A stretch of DNA of 64,000 bases from Microbacterium lemovicicum (GTDB lineage Bacteria; Actinomycetota; Actinomycetes; Actinomycetales; Microbacteriaceae), in the NCBI RefSeq assembly GCF_003991875.1, contig NZ_CP031423.1, forward strand, positions 1,364,001-1,428,000, read 5' to 3'. This document shows positions 34,397 to 42,818 of this stretch, one piece after another. The notes beneath the pieces are model-generated. The model was not told the DNA's origin and did no database searches. It was given only the letters and a program-made list of their open reading frames with translations. Each line of letters starts with the position of its first letter. Position 1 is the first letter of the stretch. The position numbers and the translations under genes are program-made.

Positions 34397-35191
34397 TCAG
34401 CGCCGGGGCTTGTCGCCGTCGACCAGCGACAGCGCGAGATCCGCGCGGTCGGTGACCAGTCCATCGACGCCAAGGGCGAGGAGTCGCCGCATGTCGTCGG
34501 GCTCGTTCACGGTCCAGACGTGCACCTCGACCGACGCCCGATGGGCGTAGTCGACGAGCCTCGGTGTGAGCACGCGGAGGAGGCCCTGCCGCTCGGGGAT
34601 CTGCACCGCGTCGATGCCGCGGAGCACGCGGTGAGCCAGACGGGGGGAGTGGAGGGCGACGGCGAGCAGGAGTCGAGCGATGACGCCGCGGCCCGCGGAG
34701 GTTGCCGGCCGGGCATCGCCTCGGGTCGCCGCGTCGAGCGCCTGCCGCCGCCGCGCATCGGAGAAGCTCGTCAAAAGCACCCGGTCGCTGTACGGCGCCA
34801 CGGCGGCCCCCACCGGTGCGGCGGCGGCCGCCGCCTTCACGTCGAGGTTGAAGCGCAGCGTGGGGAAGCTCTCGAGCGCCTGCGCCAGGGTGAGCAGGCC
34901 ACCGCGGTGGGCCATGAGCTCCTCGAGCTCGAGGAGGCGGACGTCGGCGATGGCACGCGGATCGCCCGCCACACGCGAGAGATCGGCATCGTGGAAGAGC
35001 ACGACGGCACCGTCGGCCGTGAGGTGGCAGTCGGACTCCACGTAGGTGACGCCGGCTCCGTGGGCGAGCGCGATCGCCGCGAACGTGTTCTCGGTGACGC
35101 CGTCCGCGGCCGCCTCGGCTGTCACCAGACCGCGATGGGCGAGGACGCGGGGCGTGGCGGCTCGGACGAAGAAGGGGTGCTGCGGTGTCAC
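34397..35191 (-). CDS. Glycerophosphodiester phosphodiesterase
   Basis: A 264-residue GDPD-fold enzyme: VLAHRGLVTA (first catalytic His), ENTFAAIALAHGAGVTYVESDCHLTADGAVVLFHDADLSRV (metal-binding Glu/Asp and second catalytic His), and the barrel end VHVWTVNEPDDMRRLLALGVDGLVTDRADLAL. It hydrolyses glycerophosphodiesters to glycerol-3-phosphate and an alcohol. No signal peptide is seen. GTG 35191 lies 10 bp after the stomatin stop, so it is probably the last gene of the nfeD-stomatin-GDPD unit. Confidence 0.93.
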   Translation of the reverse strand: MTPQHPFFVRAATPRVLAHRGLVTAEAAADGVTENTFAAIALAHGAGVTYVESDCHLTADGAVVLFHDADLSRVAGDPRAIADVRLLELEELMAHRGGLLTLAQALESFPTLRFNLDVKAAAAAAPVGAAVAPYSDRVLLTSFSDARRRQALDAATRGDARPATSAGRGVIARLLLAVALHSPRLAHRVLRGIDAVQIPERQGLLRVLTPRLVDYAHRASVEVHVWTVNEPDDMRRLLALGVDGLVTDRADLALSLVDGDKPRR

Positions 35192-35201
35192 CGTGGACGT
35201 G

Positions 35202-36323
35202 TCAGCGTGCGGACGGCTCGTCGCCGACGGGCCCGGTGACGGCGGACGGCGCATCGCCGATGGGTTCGACCGCGGAGGACTGCGCATCGGACGCGAACGC
35301 GTCGGCCGCTGCAGCGGCCTCCCGCACGGCCTGGGCAGCGGCCTCAGCCGCGTCGGACCGCGCCGGCATGGGCGTCCGGCGGGGCGCAGACGCGGCATCC
35401 CGATCAGCCTTCGGCTTCGCCTGGGAGGGACCGTCGGAGCCGGCGAAGGCCGAGCCGATGCCCTTCAGGGCCGAGGTGAGCTCGCTGGGGACGATCCAGA
35501 GCTTGCTGGACGCGCTCTCGGCGATCTTCGGCAGGGTCTGCAGGTACTGGTAGGCGAGGAGCTTGTCGTCGGGGTCGCCGATGTGGATGGCGTCGAAGAC
35601 CATCTGGATGGCCTCCGACTCGCCCTGGGCACGAAGGACGGCCGCCTGCTTCTCGCCCTCGGCCCGCAGGATGTCGGCCTGTCTGCGGCCCTCGGCCTCC
35701 AGGATCTGCGACTGCTTGGACCCCTCCGCCGTGAGGATGACGGCTCGGCGATCGCGCTCCGCGCGCATCTGCTTCTCCATCGAGTCCTGGATCGACAGCG
35801 GCGGGTCGATCGCCTTGAGCTCGACGCGACCGACGCGGATGCCCCACTTGCCGGTGGCCTCGTCGAGGACGACGCGCAGCTGGTTGTTGATGTTGTCGCG
35901 GCTGGTGAGGGCCTCTTCGAGGTTCAGGCCACCGACGACGTTGCGGAGGGTCGTGGTGGTCAGCTGCTCGACGGCGCCGAGGTAGTTGGCGATCTCGTAG
36001 CTCGCCGCACGGGCGTCGGTGACCTGGAAGTAGACGACCGTGTCGATGGACACCACGAGGTTGTCTTCGGTGATCACCGGCTGCGGCGGGAAGGAGACGA
36101 CCTGCTCGCGCATGTCCATCAAGGGACGGAGGCGGTCGATGAACGGGATCAGGAGGTTCAGGCCGGGGGTGAGTGTCTTGTGGTACCGGCCGAGGCGCTC
36201 GACGACACCCGCGGTGGCCTGGGGCACGATGCGGATGGAGCGCAGGATCGTGACCAGGGCGAAGATGATGATCGCGGCCACGACGATCCACAGGATCGTC
36301 TGGGGGATGATCGAGTCGTTCAT
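35202..36323 (-). CDS. SPFH-domain (stomatin/prohibitin) membrane protein
   Basis: A 373-residue SPFH protein: an N-terminal membrane helix (QTILWIVVAAIIIFALVTIL), SPFH core (IVPQATAGVVERLGRYHKTL; SIDTVVYFQVTDA), the coiled-coil with EAEGRRQADILRAEGEKQA repeats (~205-260), and an alanine-rich charged tail. Stomatin-like proteins oligomerise into ring or cage assemblies on membrane microdomains. The ATG overlaps the NfeD stop, the classic NfeD-stomatin pairing. Confidence 0.93.
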   Translation of the reverse strand: MNDSIIPQTILWIVVAAIIIFALVTILRSIRIVPQATAGVVERLGRYHKTLTPGLNLLIPFIDRLRPLMDMREQVVSFPPQPVITEDNLVVSIDTVVYFQVTDARAASYEIANYLGAVEQLTTTTLRNVVGGLNLEEALTSRDNINNQLRVVLDEATGKWGIRVGRVELKAIDPPLSIQDSMEKQMRAERDRRAVILTAEGSKQSQILEAEGRRQADILRAEGEKQAAVLRAQGESEAIQMVFDAIHIGDPDDKLLAYQYLQTLPKIAESASSKLWIVPSELTSALKGIGSAFAGSDGPSQAKPKADRDAASAPRRTPMPARSDAAEAAAQAVREAAAAADAFASDAQSSAVEPIGDAPSAVTGPVGDEPSAR

Positions 36324-36790
36324 GCGGTGAGCTCCTCCTGGGGGCGGACGTGGGCGGTGGCCCCGTCGATGCGGTTCACGAGCACGGTGGTGCCGGGCTC
36401 GATGTCGGAACCCGGAAGCGAGCGGGCGGTCCAGATGTCTCCGTTGGACAGTTTGACCTGTCCGGAGTGCGACGTGACGGTGGAGAGCACCTGCCCCCGG
36501 AGCCCGATGAGGGCCTCGACGTTCGAGGGCGTCGTATCCTCGCCGCGTCGCAGACGTCGCAGCAGGGGCGGTCTCAGCAGGAGCACCATGGCGACGGCGA
36601 CGACGGCGGCGATGACGATCTGCAGCCAGAGCGGAGCACCGAGCAGATCGGCTCCCAGGCCGGCGAGACCCCCGACGCTGAGCATGAGGAACGTGAAGTC
36701 GAGCGTCAGCATCTCGATCACGAGGAACAGCAGGATCAGGACCAGCCAGGCGATCCAGGCGAACTGTTCGATGGCGGTGACGATGTCCAC
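36320..36790 (-). CDS. NfeD-family membrane protein
   Basis: A 156-residue short NfeD: about three transmembrane helices in the first ~75 residues, then a C-terminal OB-fold (VEALIGLRGQVLSTV; SGQVKLSNGDIWTARS; IEPGTTVLVNRIDGATAHV). It partners the stomatin encoded next, with which it overlaps by 4 bp. GTG start with a strong gaggagg site 9 nt upstream. Confidence 0.93.
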   Translation of the reverse strand: MDIVTAIEQFAWIAWLVLILLFLVIEMLTLDFTFLMLSVGGLAGLGADLLGAPLWLQIVIAAVVAVAMVLLLRPPLLRRLRRGEDTTPSNVEALIGLRGQVLSTVTSHSGQVKLSNGDIWTARSLPGSDIEPGTTVLVNRIDGATAHVRPQEELTA

Positions 36791-36920
36791 GATGAGCCTC
36801 CTCGTCTTCTTCCGAACCTAACACGACCCCTTTCGCGGGGGGCCGGGTTGGTAGGGTCGGAAGGCCTTCCCGACATGTTCGGAGGCCGCTCACACTGTTC
36901 TTCTCGACGGGAGTCACCTC

Positions 36921-37685
36921 GTGTCCCAGATCCTTCCGCCCGGGTCGCTCGCCGGCCGCTCCGCCCTCGTCACCGGCTCGTCCCGGGGGATCGGCGCCGA
37001 CACCGTGCGGTACTTCGCCGAAGCCGGCGCGAACGTCGTGGTCAACTACCGCAACAAGGCGCCGCGAGCCGAGAAGCTCGGCGCGCAGCTGCGCGACCTG
37101 GGTGTGGAGGCGCTCGTCGTCGGCGCCGATCTGACCGATGCCGACTCCGTGCAGGCGCTCATGGACGAGGTGCGGCGCGCGTACGGGTCGCTCGACATCC
37201 TCGTGCTGAACGCGTCCGGCGGCATGGAGGCCGGCATGGCAGCGGACTATGCCCTCCAGCTGAACCGCGACGCGCAGGTGCGGGTGCTCGAGACCGCGCT
37301 GCCGCTCCTCGGCGAGGGGTCGCGGGTCGTGTTCGTCACCAGCCACCAGGCCCACTTCATCCGGACGACCCCGACGATGCCCGAGTACGAGCCGGTGGCG
37401 CTGTCGAAGCGCGCGGGCGAGGACGCCCTCCGCGAGATGATCCCGCAGCTCGAGGAGCGCGGCATCGGCTTCGTCGTCGTGTCGGGCGACATGATCGAGG
37501 GCACCATCACCGCCACGCTGCTGGAGCGCGCCAACCCCGGCGCCATCGCGGAGCGACGCGAGTCGGCGGGCAAGCTGTACGACGTGGCCGAGTTCGCCGC
37601 GGAGGTCGCCCAGGCCGCCGTCGACCCGATCCCGGCCGATCACACGCGCCTGGTCGGCGACACCGGTTCGTTCGGCGCGGAGTAG
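36921..37685 (+). CDS. SDR-family oxidoreductase-like protein lacking the usual YxxxK
   Basis: A 254-residue short-chain dehydrogenase fold with intact NAD(P) binding (ALVTGSSRGIGADTVR), NYRNKA in place of the usual basic specificity loop, and LVLNASGGME in place of NNAG. After VTSHQAH the expected Tyr-x3-Lys reads V-A-L-S-K, so the catalytic tyrosine position holds valine; the nearest tyrosine is 7 residues before the lysine. Close actinobacterial SDRs with this pattern are annotated as oxidoreductases without proof. GTG start; TAGGGT at 36852-36857 is a possible -10. A strong terminator follows. Confidence 0.87.
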   Translation: MSQILPPGSLAGRSALVTGSSRGIGADTVRYFAEAGANVVVNYRNKAPRAEKLGAQLRDLGVEALVVGADLTDADSVQALMDEVRRAYGSLDILVLNASGGMEAGMAADYALQLNRDAQVRVLETALPLLGEGSRVVFVTSHQAHFIRTTPTMPEYEPVALSKRAGEDALREMIPQLEERGIGFVVVSGDMIEGTITATLLERANPGAIAERRESAGKLYDVAEFAAEVAQAAVDPIPADHTRLVGDTGSFGAE

Positions 37686-37707
37686 GCGCCGCGGCATCCG
37701 CTCCACG

Positions 37708-37740
37708 ACGCAGCCCCCGGTCGGTGACCGGGGGCTGCGT
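37708..37740. terminator. Strong bidirectional hairpin terminator
   Basis: A perfect 15-bp inverted repeat (ACGCAGCCCCCGGTC and its complement) around a 3-nt loop lies between the convergent SDR and HdeD-like genes. It is very stable and is the likely end of both transcripts, though the flanks are not T-rich. Confidence 0.75.
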
Positions 37741-37761
37741 CGTTCGGGGGAGCGGTGCGGG

Positions 37762-38316
37762 TCAGGCGCGGCCGAAGGTGAACGCGCGGACGATCTGCAC
37801 GACGCCGAGCACGATGAGCATGATGCCCAGGAGCAGCCAGAGCACCAGGGCGCCGAGCAGCGCGTTCACCAGCAGGTAGATGCCGGCGATGATGCTGATG
37901 ACCGCGAAGAGGATCGTCCACACCCGGGAGCCGGAGCCGCCGAGGGTGGTCAGCGCGACGACGCCTTCGACGATCCACATGATGCCGATCAGGACCGCCA
38001 CGAAGACCGCGAGCGTCGCGGCGGTTCCCTGGAGGTTCGCGAACGCCACCACGCCGGCGATGACGAACAGCAGTCCGAGGACGATGTGGAAGGCGCGGGA
38101 CGAGCCGCTCATGGCCTTGGAGAAGATGCCGAGTGCCGCGTACACGATGCCGCCGGCGATGGCGTAGATCGCGATGACGGTCGTGACGAAGACCGCCGCG
38201 GCCGCGGGCTGCCAGACGATCAGGATGCCGGCGAGCAGGGCCAGCACGCCGCCGATGCCGAGCGCGGTGCGGATGCCGTTGACGATGGGCGAGGAGGTGG
38301 GGGTTGCCGTGGACAT
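37762..38316 (-). CDS. HdeD-like (DUF308) membrane protein
   Basis: A 184-residue protein of six transmembrane helices arranged as three DUF308 pairs (GGVLALLAGILIVWQP; FVTTVIAIYAIAGGIVYAAL; VLIGIMWIVEGVVAL; LLLGIMLIVLGVVQIVRAF). The HdeD family was named for E. coli acid resistance, but the molecular role is unknown. ATG 38316, no strong ribosome site seen. It stands alone between convergent and co-directional neighbours. Confidence 0.9.
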   Translation of the reverse strand: MSTATPTSSPIVNGIRTALGIGGVLALLAGILIVWQPAAAAVFVTTVIAIYAIAGGIVYAALGIFSKAMSGSSRAFHIVLGLLFVIAGVVAFANLQGTAATLAVFVAVLIGIMWIVEGVVALTTLGGSGSRVWTILFAVISIIAGIYLLVNALLGALVLWLLLGIMLIVLGVVQIVRAFTFGRA

Positions 38317-38463
38317 GACCGTCGCTTTCTGGGTATCACCTGGGAGGACTCCGGCCCCAGGGTAGAGCCTCGGGTTCGTCCGCCGGGGGAGGCCGACGGC
38401 ATCGGCGCGCCGGGTGGGGGACCGGAGCTGTCCGGAGAGGGCTCAGCTGCCGGGGGAGCGCGC

Positions 38464-39384
38464 TCAGCCCAGCAGGGCCAGCGCCGCCAGCAGGACGGGA
38501 AAGCAGCCGAGCGTGGTCACGAAGACTGTGTCGCGGGAGATCGCCTCTCCCACGCCGTAGCGCTGCGAGTAGTTGAAGACGTTCTGCGCGGTCGGCAGCG
38601 CCGCCAACACCACGACGACGAGGACGTCCGACGGGGCGAGGCGGAACAGGTACGTCGCCACGGCCCACGCCACGACCGGCATCACCAGGAGCTTGAGTGC
38701 GGAGGCGACGAGCACATCACGACGCCGCCCATGGGACCCCAGGACCCGCTGCCCGTGCAGCGAGATGCCGTAGCTGATGAGGAGCACCGGCACGCACGCG
38801 TCGGCGATGAGCTGGGCGGGGTCCATCACGATGTGCGGCAGATCGATCCCCGTCACCGCGACGAGGGTGCCCAGCACCGATCCGATGAGGATCGGGTTCG
38901 TCGCCGTGCGCCGCAGCACCGGAAGGAAGGCCCGCTGCCCGGAGGTGACGGCATCCAGGATCGCGAGCGTCACCGGGGTGAAGATCAGCAGCTGCAGCAG
39001 GATGACCGGCGCGGGGAAGGCGGCGCTCCCCAGCAGGTAGAGCGACAACGGGATCCCGATGTTGTTCGAGTTCACCTGACCGGCGGACAGGGCGCCGATG
39101 ACCGTCTCGGCGGTGTCGCGACGCCAGACCAGACGCGCGATCAGCACATAGACGGCGATCACGACCACGGCGGCGATGCCGGAGACCGGGAGCAGCGACG
39201 AGAACAGGGTCTGCACGTCCGCCTGCGACAGCACCACGAACAGCAGGAAGGGCGAGAGGACGAAGAAGGTGAGGCGGCTCAGGACGGGTCGCGCGTGCTC
39301 CCCGAGCAGATCGATGCGGCCGATGATCCAGCCGACGAGGATGGCGACGCCCACCACCACGAATCCCGTCAGCGCCTCGAACAC
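38464..39384 (-). CDS. AEC-family (auxin efflux carrier-like) transporter
   Basis: A 306-residue AEC/BART membrane protein with about ten helices in two halves. Family features are the N-terminal FVVVGVAILVGWIIGR helix, the polar GQVNSNNIGIPLSLYLLG segment in the discontinuous helix, and the second-half PTAQNVFNYSQRYG counterpart. Bacterial members carry malate, malonate or other organic anions; substrate unknown. The GTG start has TAGGCT exactly 6 nt upstream. Confidence 0.92.
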   Translation of the reverse strand: MFEALTGFVVVGVAILVGWIIGRIDLLGEHARPVLSRLTFFVLSPFLLFVVLSQADVQTLFSSLLPVSGIAAVVVIAVYVLIARLVWRRDTAETVIGALSAGQVNSNNIGIPLSLYLLGSAAFPAPVILLQLLIFTPVTLAILDAVTSGQRAFLPVLRRTATNPILIGSVLGTLVAVTGIDLPHIVMDPAQLIADACVPVLLISYGISLHGQRVLGSHGRRRDVLVASALKLLVMPVVAWAVATYLFRLAPSDVLVVVVLAALPTAQNVFNYSQRYGVGEAISRDTVFVTTLGCFPVLLAALALLG

Positions 39385-39390
39385 GCTTCG

Positions 39391-39396
39391 AGCCTA
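39391..39396 (-). promoter_or_regulatory. Putative -10 element (TAGGCT) of a leaderless promoter
   Basis: TAGGCT on the minus strand ends 6 nt before the GTG start at 39384, with no ribosome site. Confidence 0.5.
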
Positions 39397-39472
39397 GGCC
39401 GCGTGGTCCGGCGCAGCCGACGCGCCGCTAGCGTGAAGGGGAGCCGTCGCGGACGGCCGTGGGGGGATGCCG

Positions 39473-40423
39473 ATGTCACGCGTCGCAGTGATCGCCGGAG
39501 CGTCAGGCTTCGTGGGGGAGGCGCTCGCCCGTGCGCTCCTCGACGAGGGCTACGAGGTGCGCCGGATCGGGCGCCGGGAAGCCGTGACGTGGGATGACCC
39601 GTCGGCGATCGCCCGCGCCGTCGATGGGGTGGACGTGCTCATCAACCTCGCCGGCAAGTCCGTCAACTGCCGCTACGGGGATGCGAACCGGCGGGAGCTT
39701 CTGCGGTCGCGGGTCGAGACGACGCGGGCGCTCCGGCAGGCGGTGGCGGTTGCGCCATCCCCTCCGCCCGTCTGGCTGAACGCCTCGACATCCACCATCT
39801 ACCGCCACGAGATGCAGCGCGCGAACACCGAGTCGGCGGGGATCATCGGCTCGGGCTTCTCGGTCGATGTGGCGCGCGCATGGGAGGCGGAGCTGTTCGA
39901 GGGCGACCTGCCGGGCACCCGCCGCGTCGCACTGCGCATGGCCATCGTGCTCGGCGACGGCCCGGCACCGAACATCCTGCGGCGCCTGGCGCGGCTCGGC
40001 GTCGGCGGACCGCAGATCGACTCCTGGTGGTTCCCGCACCGGCGCTACCGCGGCATCGGGGAGCACGCGAGCGGGCTCGAGCGCTCGACGTGGCACCGCA
40101 CCCGCGGTCGGCAGAAGTTCAGCTGGATCCACATCGACGACGTCGTGGGCTCGGTGCGCTTCCTCGTCGGGCGCGACGACATCTCAGGCCCCGTCAACCT
40201 CGCGTCCCCGCATCCGGTCGACAACCGCACGCTCATGCGCACGCTGCGGAAGGCGGTCGGCATGCCGTTCGGTCTGCCCGCCTGGAGGTGGATGCTGGAA
40301 CCCGCCATGTGGGTGCTCCGCACCGAGCCGGAGCTCGTGCTCAAGAGCCGGTGGGCGGTTCCCGAGGTGCTCACCGATGCCGGGTACCGCTTCGAGCGTC
40401 CTCGTCTCGAGGACGCCGTCTGA
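39473..40423 (+). CDS. TIGR01777/DUF1731-type epimerase (extended SDR)
   Basis: A ~316-residue extended SDR of the SulA/YfcH epimerase-like group: NAD-binding AVIAGASGFVGEALARALL, VDVLINLAGKSVNCRYG, LNASTSTIYRHEM, the WEAELFEGDLPGTRRVALRMAIVLG block, SWIHIDDVVGSVRFLV, and the C-terminal DUF1731 region (PVDNRTLMRTLRKAVGMPFGLPAW). The in-frame ATG at 39467 directly abuts gggggg and is too close; ATG 39473 gives 6-nt spacing. TAGCGT at 39429-39434 is a likely -10. Substrate unknown. Confidence 0.9.
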   Translation: MSRVAVIAGASGFVGEALARALLDEGYEVRRIGRREAVTWDDPSAIARAVDGVDVLINLAGKSVNCRYGDANRRELLRSRVETTRALRQAVAVAPSPPPVWLNASTSTIYRHEMQRANTESAGIIGSGFSVDVARAWEAELFEGDLPGTRRVALRMAIVLGDGPAPNILRRLARLGVGGPQIDSWWFPHRRYRGIGEHASGLERSTWHRTRGRQKFSWIHIDDVVGSVRFLVGRDDISGPVNLASPHPVDNRTLMRTLRKAVGMPFGLPAWRWMLEPAMWVLRTEPELVLKSRWAVPEVLTDAGYRFERPRLEDAV

Positions 40424-40466
40424 GCGGCTTCCCCATGCGCGGCGTGGTCCCCACGCCATGCCGCCC

Positions 40467-40472
40467 TAGGAT
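40467..40472 (+). promoter_or_regulatory. Putative -10 element (TAGGAT) of a leaderless promoter
   Basis: TAGGAT is followed by 6 nt and the GTG start at 40479; no ribosome site. Confidence 0.5.
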
Positions 40473-40478
40473 GAGCCC

Positions 40479-41738
40479 GTGATCGGCCTGCTGCGCACCT
40501 GGGTGACGGCCCTTGCCGCCTCATGGCCGGAGGTGCTCGCCTGGTATCTCGGCGGCACCCTCGTGCGCGAGGGCATCCTGACCCTCGCGGCTCCGATCGG
40601 TCCCGACAGCGCGCTCGCCGCCTTCCTGCTGCTGCCCATCGCCGTGCTGGCGCGACTCGTCTCCTTCGTGGGCATGTTCCTCGCGGTGCGCCGATCGCTC
40701 CCCGCGTTCGCCGCGACGACCGCCGAGAGCGGTGTCGCCCGCCGCGGACGGTTCAGCGGCTTCGCGGACGTGCTCCTCGCGAGCATCGTCCCGTTCTTCG
40801 TGCTCTACGGTCTGCTCGGCCTGCTGCAGGACGACTTCGCGGCCTACGCCAACCGCGCCTTCCTCTACTCATTCGGGGGAGGGGACTTCCTCTCGCCGGG
40901 CGACGGGCCCCTGGTGGTGGTCGTCATCGTGGTCGCGCTGGCAGGTCGGATCGTCCTCAAGCGCTTCGGGTCGCGGCTGCCGCGCGGGGCGACGGTCGTG
41001 GAGATCTACCTCGAGGCCGTGTGGGTCTTCGTCGCGGTCAGCGGTCTCAGTGCCGTCTTCGCCGGCGTGCTCGCGTGGGTGCAGGACCGGCAGATCGTGC
41101 GGTGGTTCCTCGACGTGCGTCAGGGGCTCCGCGACCTGTGGGAGCCCATCCGAGTGACGATCGACGGCATCGACGGACTCGTCCCGCTGCTGCTTCAGCT
41201 GCTGGCACTGCCCCTGGCCTGGCTGCTGATCGCCGGCATTGTCTACACCCGCGAGCTCGCGTCCGTCGCCGGGGAGCGGGTGCTGTCGCCGCGGCTGGAG
41301 GCGAACCTGCGGGCGCGCGCACAGCGTCTGCCCGCGTTCGTGACGCGCCGGCGTCATCTCGTCACCGACGAGTGGGACGACGTCTACAAGCCGCTCTCGG
41401 TCTCGGCGCGTCTCATCGTGCGGATGGGCTGGCGCGCGCTCATCGTCTATGCGGCGTCCTACGCCCTGGTCGCGGCCGTGGCGCAGTGGGCGGTGTGGTC
41501 TCTGACCCGGATGCTGGGACCCCACGCGGCGGACTGGTGGATCGTCGCGCTGCCCGTCGTCGCCACCGCGGTCGCCACCGTGACGGAGACGGCGCGCATC
41601 ACCCTCGTCGGCTCCGCTTTCGACCGGGCGCTGGACGCGTGGCGGTTGCGGCGCGGGTCGGGCGTCAGCCCTGCGCCGGGTCTTGTTCCGACAGTCGCAG
41701 CGTCACTTCCACCGGCAGACCGTCCTCCGTCACCGTGA
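40479..41738 (+). CDS. Polytopic membrane protein of unknown function
   Basis: I do not recognise this 419-residue protein. It has about six to eight hydrophobic segments (near residues 15-60, 100-120, 145-165, 185-205, 245-265, 320-345, 350-370), a short amphipathic linker (IVRWFLDVRQGLRDLWEPIRVTIDGIDGL), and a soluble loop with RARAQRLPAFVTRRRHLVTDEWDD. The proline-rich last ~25 codons overlap the convergent gene at 41665 by 74 bp. It has a leaderless-type start. Its position before the operon of exported proteins is convergent, so shared function is not implied. Confidence 0.8.
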   Translation: MIGLLRTWVTALAASWPEVLAWYLGGTLVREGILTLAAPIGPDSALAAFLLLPIAVLARLVSFVGMFLAVRRSLPAFAATTAESGVARRGRFSGFADVLLASIVPFFVLYGLLGLLQDDFAAYANRAFLYSFGGGDFLSPGDGPLVVVVIVVALAGRIVLKRFGSRLPRGATVVEIYLEAVWVFVAVSGLSAVFAGVLAWVQDRQIVRWFLDVRQGLRDLWEPIRVTIDGIDGLVPLLLQLLALPLAWLLIAGIVYTRELASVAGERVLSPRLEANLRARAQRLPAFVTRRRHLVTDEWDDVYKPLSVSARLIVRMGWRALIVYAASYALVAAVAQWAVWSLTRMLGPHAADWWIVALPVVATAVATVTETARITLVGSAFDRALDAWRLRRGSGVSPAPGLVPTVAASLPPADRPPSP

Positions 41739-42222
41739 TGCGCACGGCGGCGGTGCGGAAGGTGCCCGTCGGCGTCAAGAACACCGATTCCACGCTGTAC
41801 GGTGCCGTCGCGCTCGGGTCGCAGCCCGTCGCGAAGCCTTCGCCGCGCCCGTAGCCGTACTTTGCGACGTCGTATTCGGTCGGCCACTCGATCGGGCCCT
41901 CGGGTCCCGGGGCGACCAGGTCGATGACACAGGTCGCGCTGTCAGACCCTCCGACGGGCGCCACGTCGATGACCGCCGCGGCGAGCGCGGCGTCGGGTGG
42001 CAGCACGATGGAGCCCGAGCCACCGGGGAACTCCTGCGAGGCGCGCACGGTGAACTCGAGCCCGCCCGCGGTGGCGGTCTCGCCCGCGGCCGCCTCCACG
42101 GTGCGCGGCTGGATGGCGCTCCGCTCGGCGATCGGCACGACGATCAGCAGGGCGACGAGGCCGGGCACGACGACGACCAGGCAGACGAGCGCGACCCGAT
42201 GGCGGCGCAGGAAAGCCCTCAT
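41665..42222 (-). CDS. Membrane-anchored extracytoplasmic protein of unknown function (third of a 3-gene operon)
   Basis: 185 residues: a basic start, one N-terminal helix (ALVCLVVVVPGLVALLIVV), then an outside domain predicted to be mostly beta (GGLEFTVRASQEFPGG; AAVIDVAPVGG; YSVESVFLTPTGTFRTAAVRITVTEDG) with two cysteines. The length, single anchor and beta domain resemble its two upstream operon neighbours. The start overlaps the upstream stop (ATGA) and the 3' end runs into the convergent gene. No function can be assigned. Confidence 0.75.
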   Translation of the reverse strand: MRAFLRRHRVALVCLVVVVPGLVALLIVVPIAERSAIQPRTVEAAAGETATAGGLEFTVRASQEFPGGSGSIVLPPDAALAAAVIDVAPVGGSDSATCVIDLVAPGPEGPIEWPTEYDVAKYGYGRGEGFATGCDPSATAPYSVESVFLTPTGTFRTAAVRITVTEDGLPVEVTLRLSEQDPAQG

Positions 42223-42818
42223 GACGCGTCCCTCGCGAGCTCGGGTGCGCGTACCTCGGCGGTGGGGGAGACGTCGGTGGGGAGATCGAAGCGGACGACG
42301 GCGACGGAGTCGAGAGCGGTGGTCTCACTGATCTGCAGGACGAACTCCGCCGTCCCCGCCTGCAGAGCGTCGCGCGGCACCTCGAACAGTGCGCTCGAGC
42401 GGTACCGCAGGCCGGGTGACGGCGCCTGCGCCACGAAGGAGGGGAGGGGGGCGATCGTGGCGGCGGCGAAGGAGCGCCCGCCCATCCGCAGCTCGCTGCG
42501 CGCGAAGGAGCACGACGTCAATCGGCACACCGTGGTGACGTCCACGACGACCCACGCACCCGTCGTCTCCGACGGGGGAGCGCCGGCCTCGCCGAAGGCC
42601 AGCTCCTCCGCCACCGTGACGCCGTGCACGACCAACTCGGTCTGCCGCGACGCCACCGTCTCGCCGATGGCACCGGTGATCTTGAGAGGGGTCTGGATCT
42701 CGTCCTCCGACGGGGCGGTGACGGTCGCGAGGGCTGCCACGACGAGGAGGGATGCCGCGGCACCCGCCGCGATCAGCCGTCCCCGTCTGCTCGGGCTCCG
42801 GGGCGGGCGCTCGTTCAC
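42219..42818 (-). CDS. Membrane-anchored extracytoplasmic protein of unknown function (second of a 3-gene operon)
   Basis: 199 residues: basic N-terminus, one helix (LIAAGAAASLLVVAALATV), then a beta-rich outside domain. The pattern GETVASRQTELVVHGVTVAEEL, AWVVVDVTTVCRLTSCSF, LRYRSSALFEVPRDAL with VLQISETTALDSVAVVRFDL resembles DUF4352-type Ig-like domains, which are often found as extracellular modules; this likeness is by eye. GTG start overlapping the upstream stop by 4 bp; its own stop overlaps the next start. Confidence 0.75.
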   Translation of the reverse strand: MNERPPRSPSRRGRLIAAGAAASLLVVAALATVTAPSEDEIQTPLKITGAIGETVASRQTELVVHGVTVAEELAFGEAGAPPSETTGAWVVVDVTTVCRLTSCSFARSELRMGGRSFAAATIAPLPSFVAQAPSPGLRYRSSALFEVPRDALQAGTAEFVLQISETTALDSVAVVRFDLPTDVSPTAEVRAPELARDAS

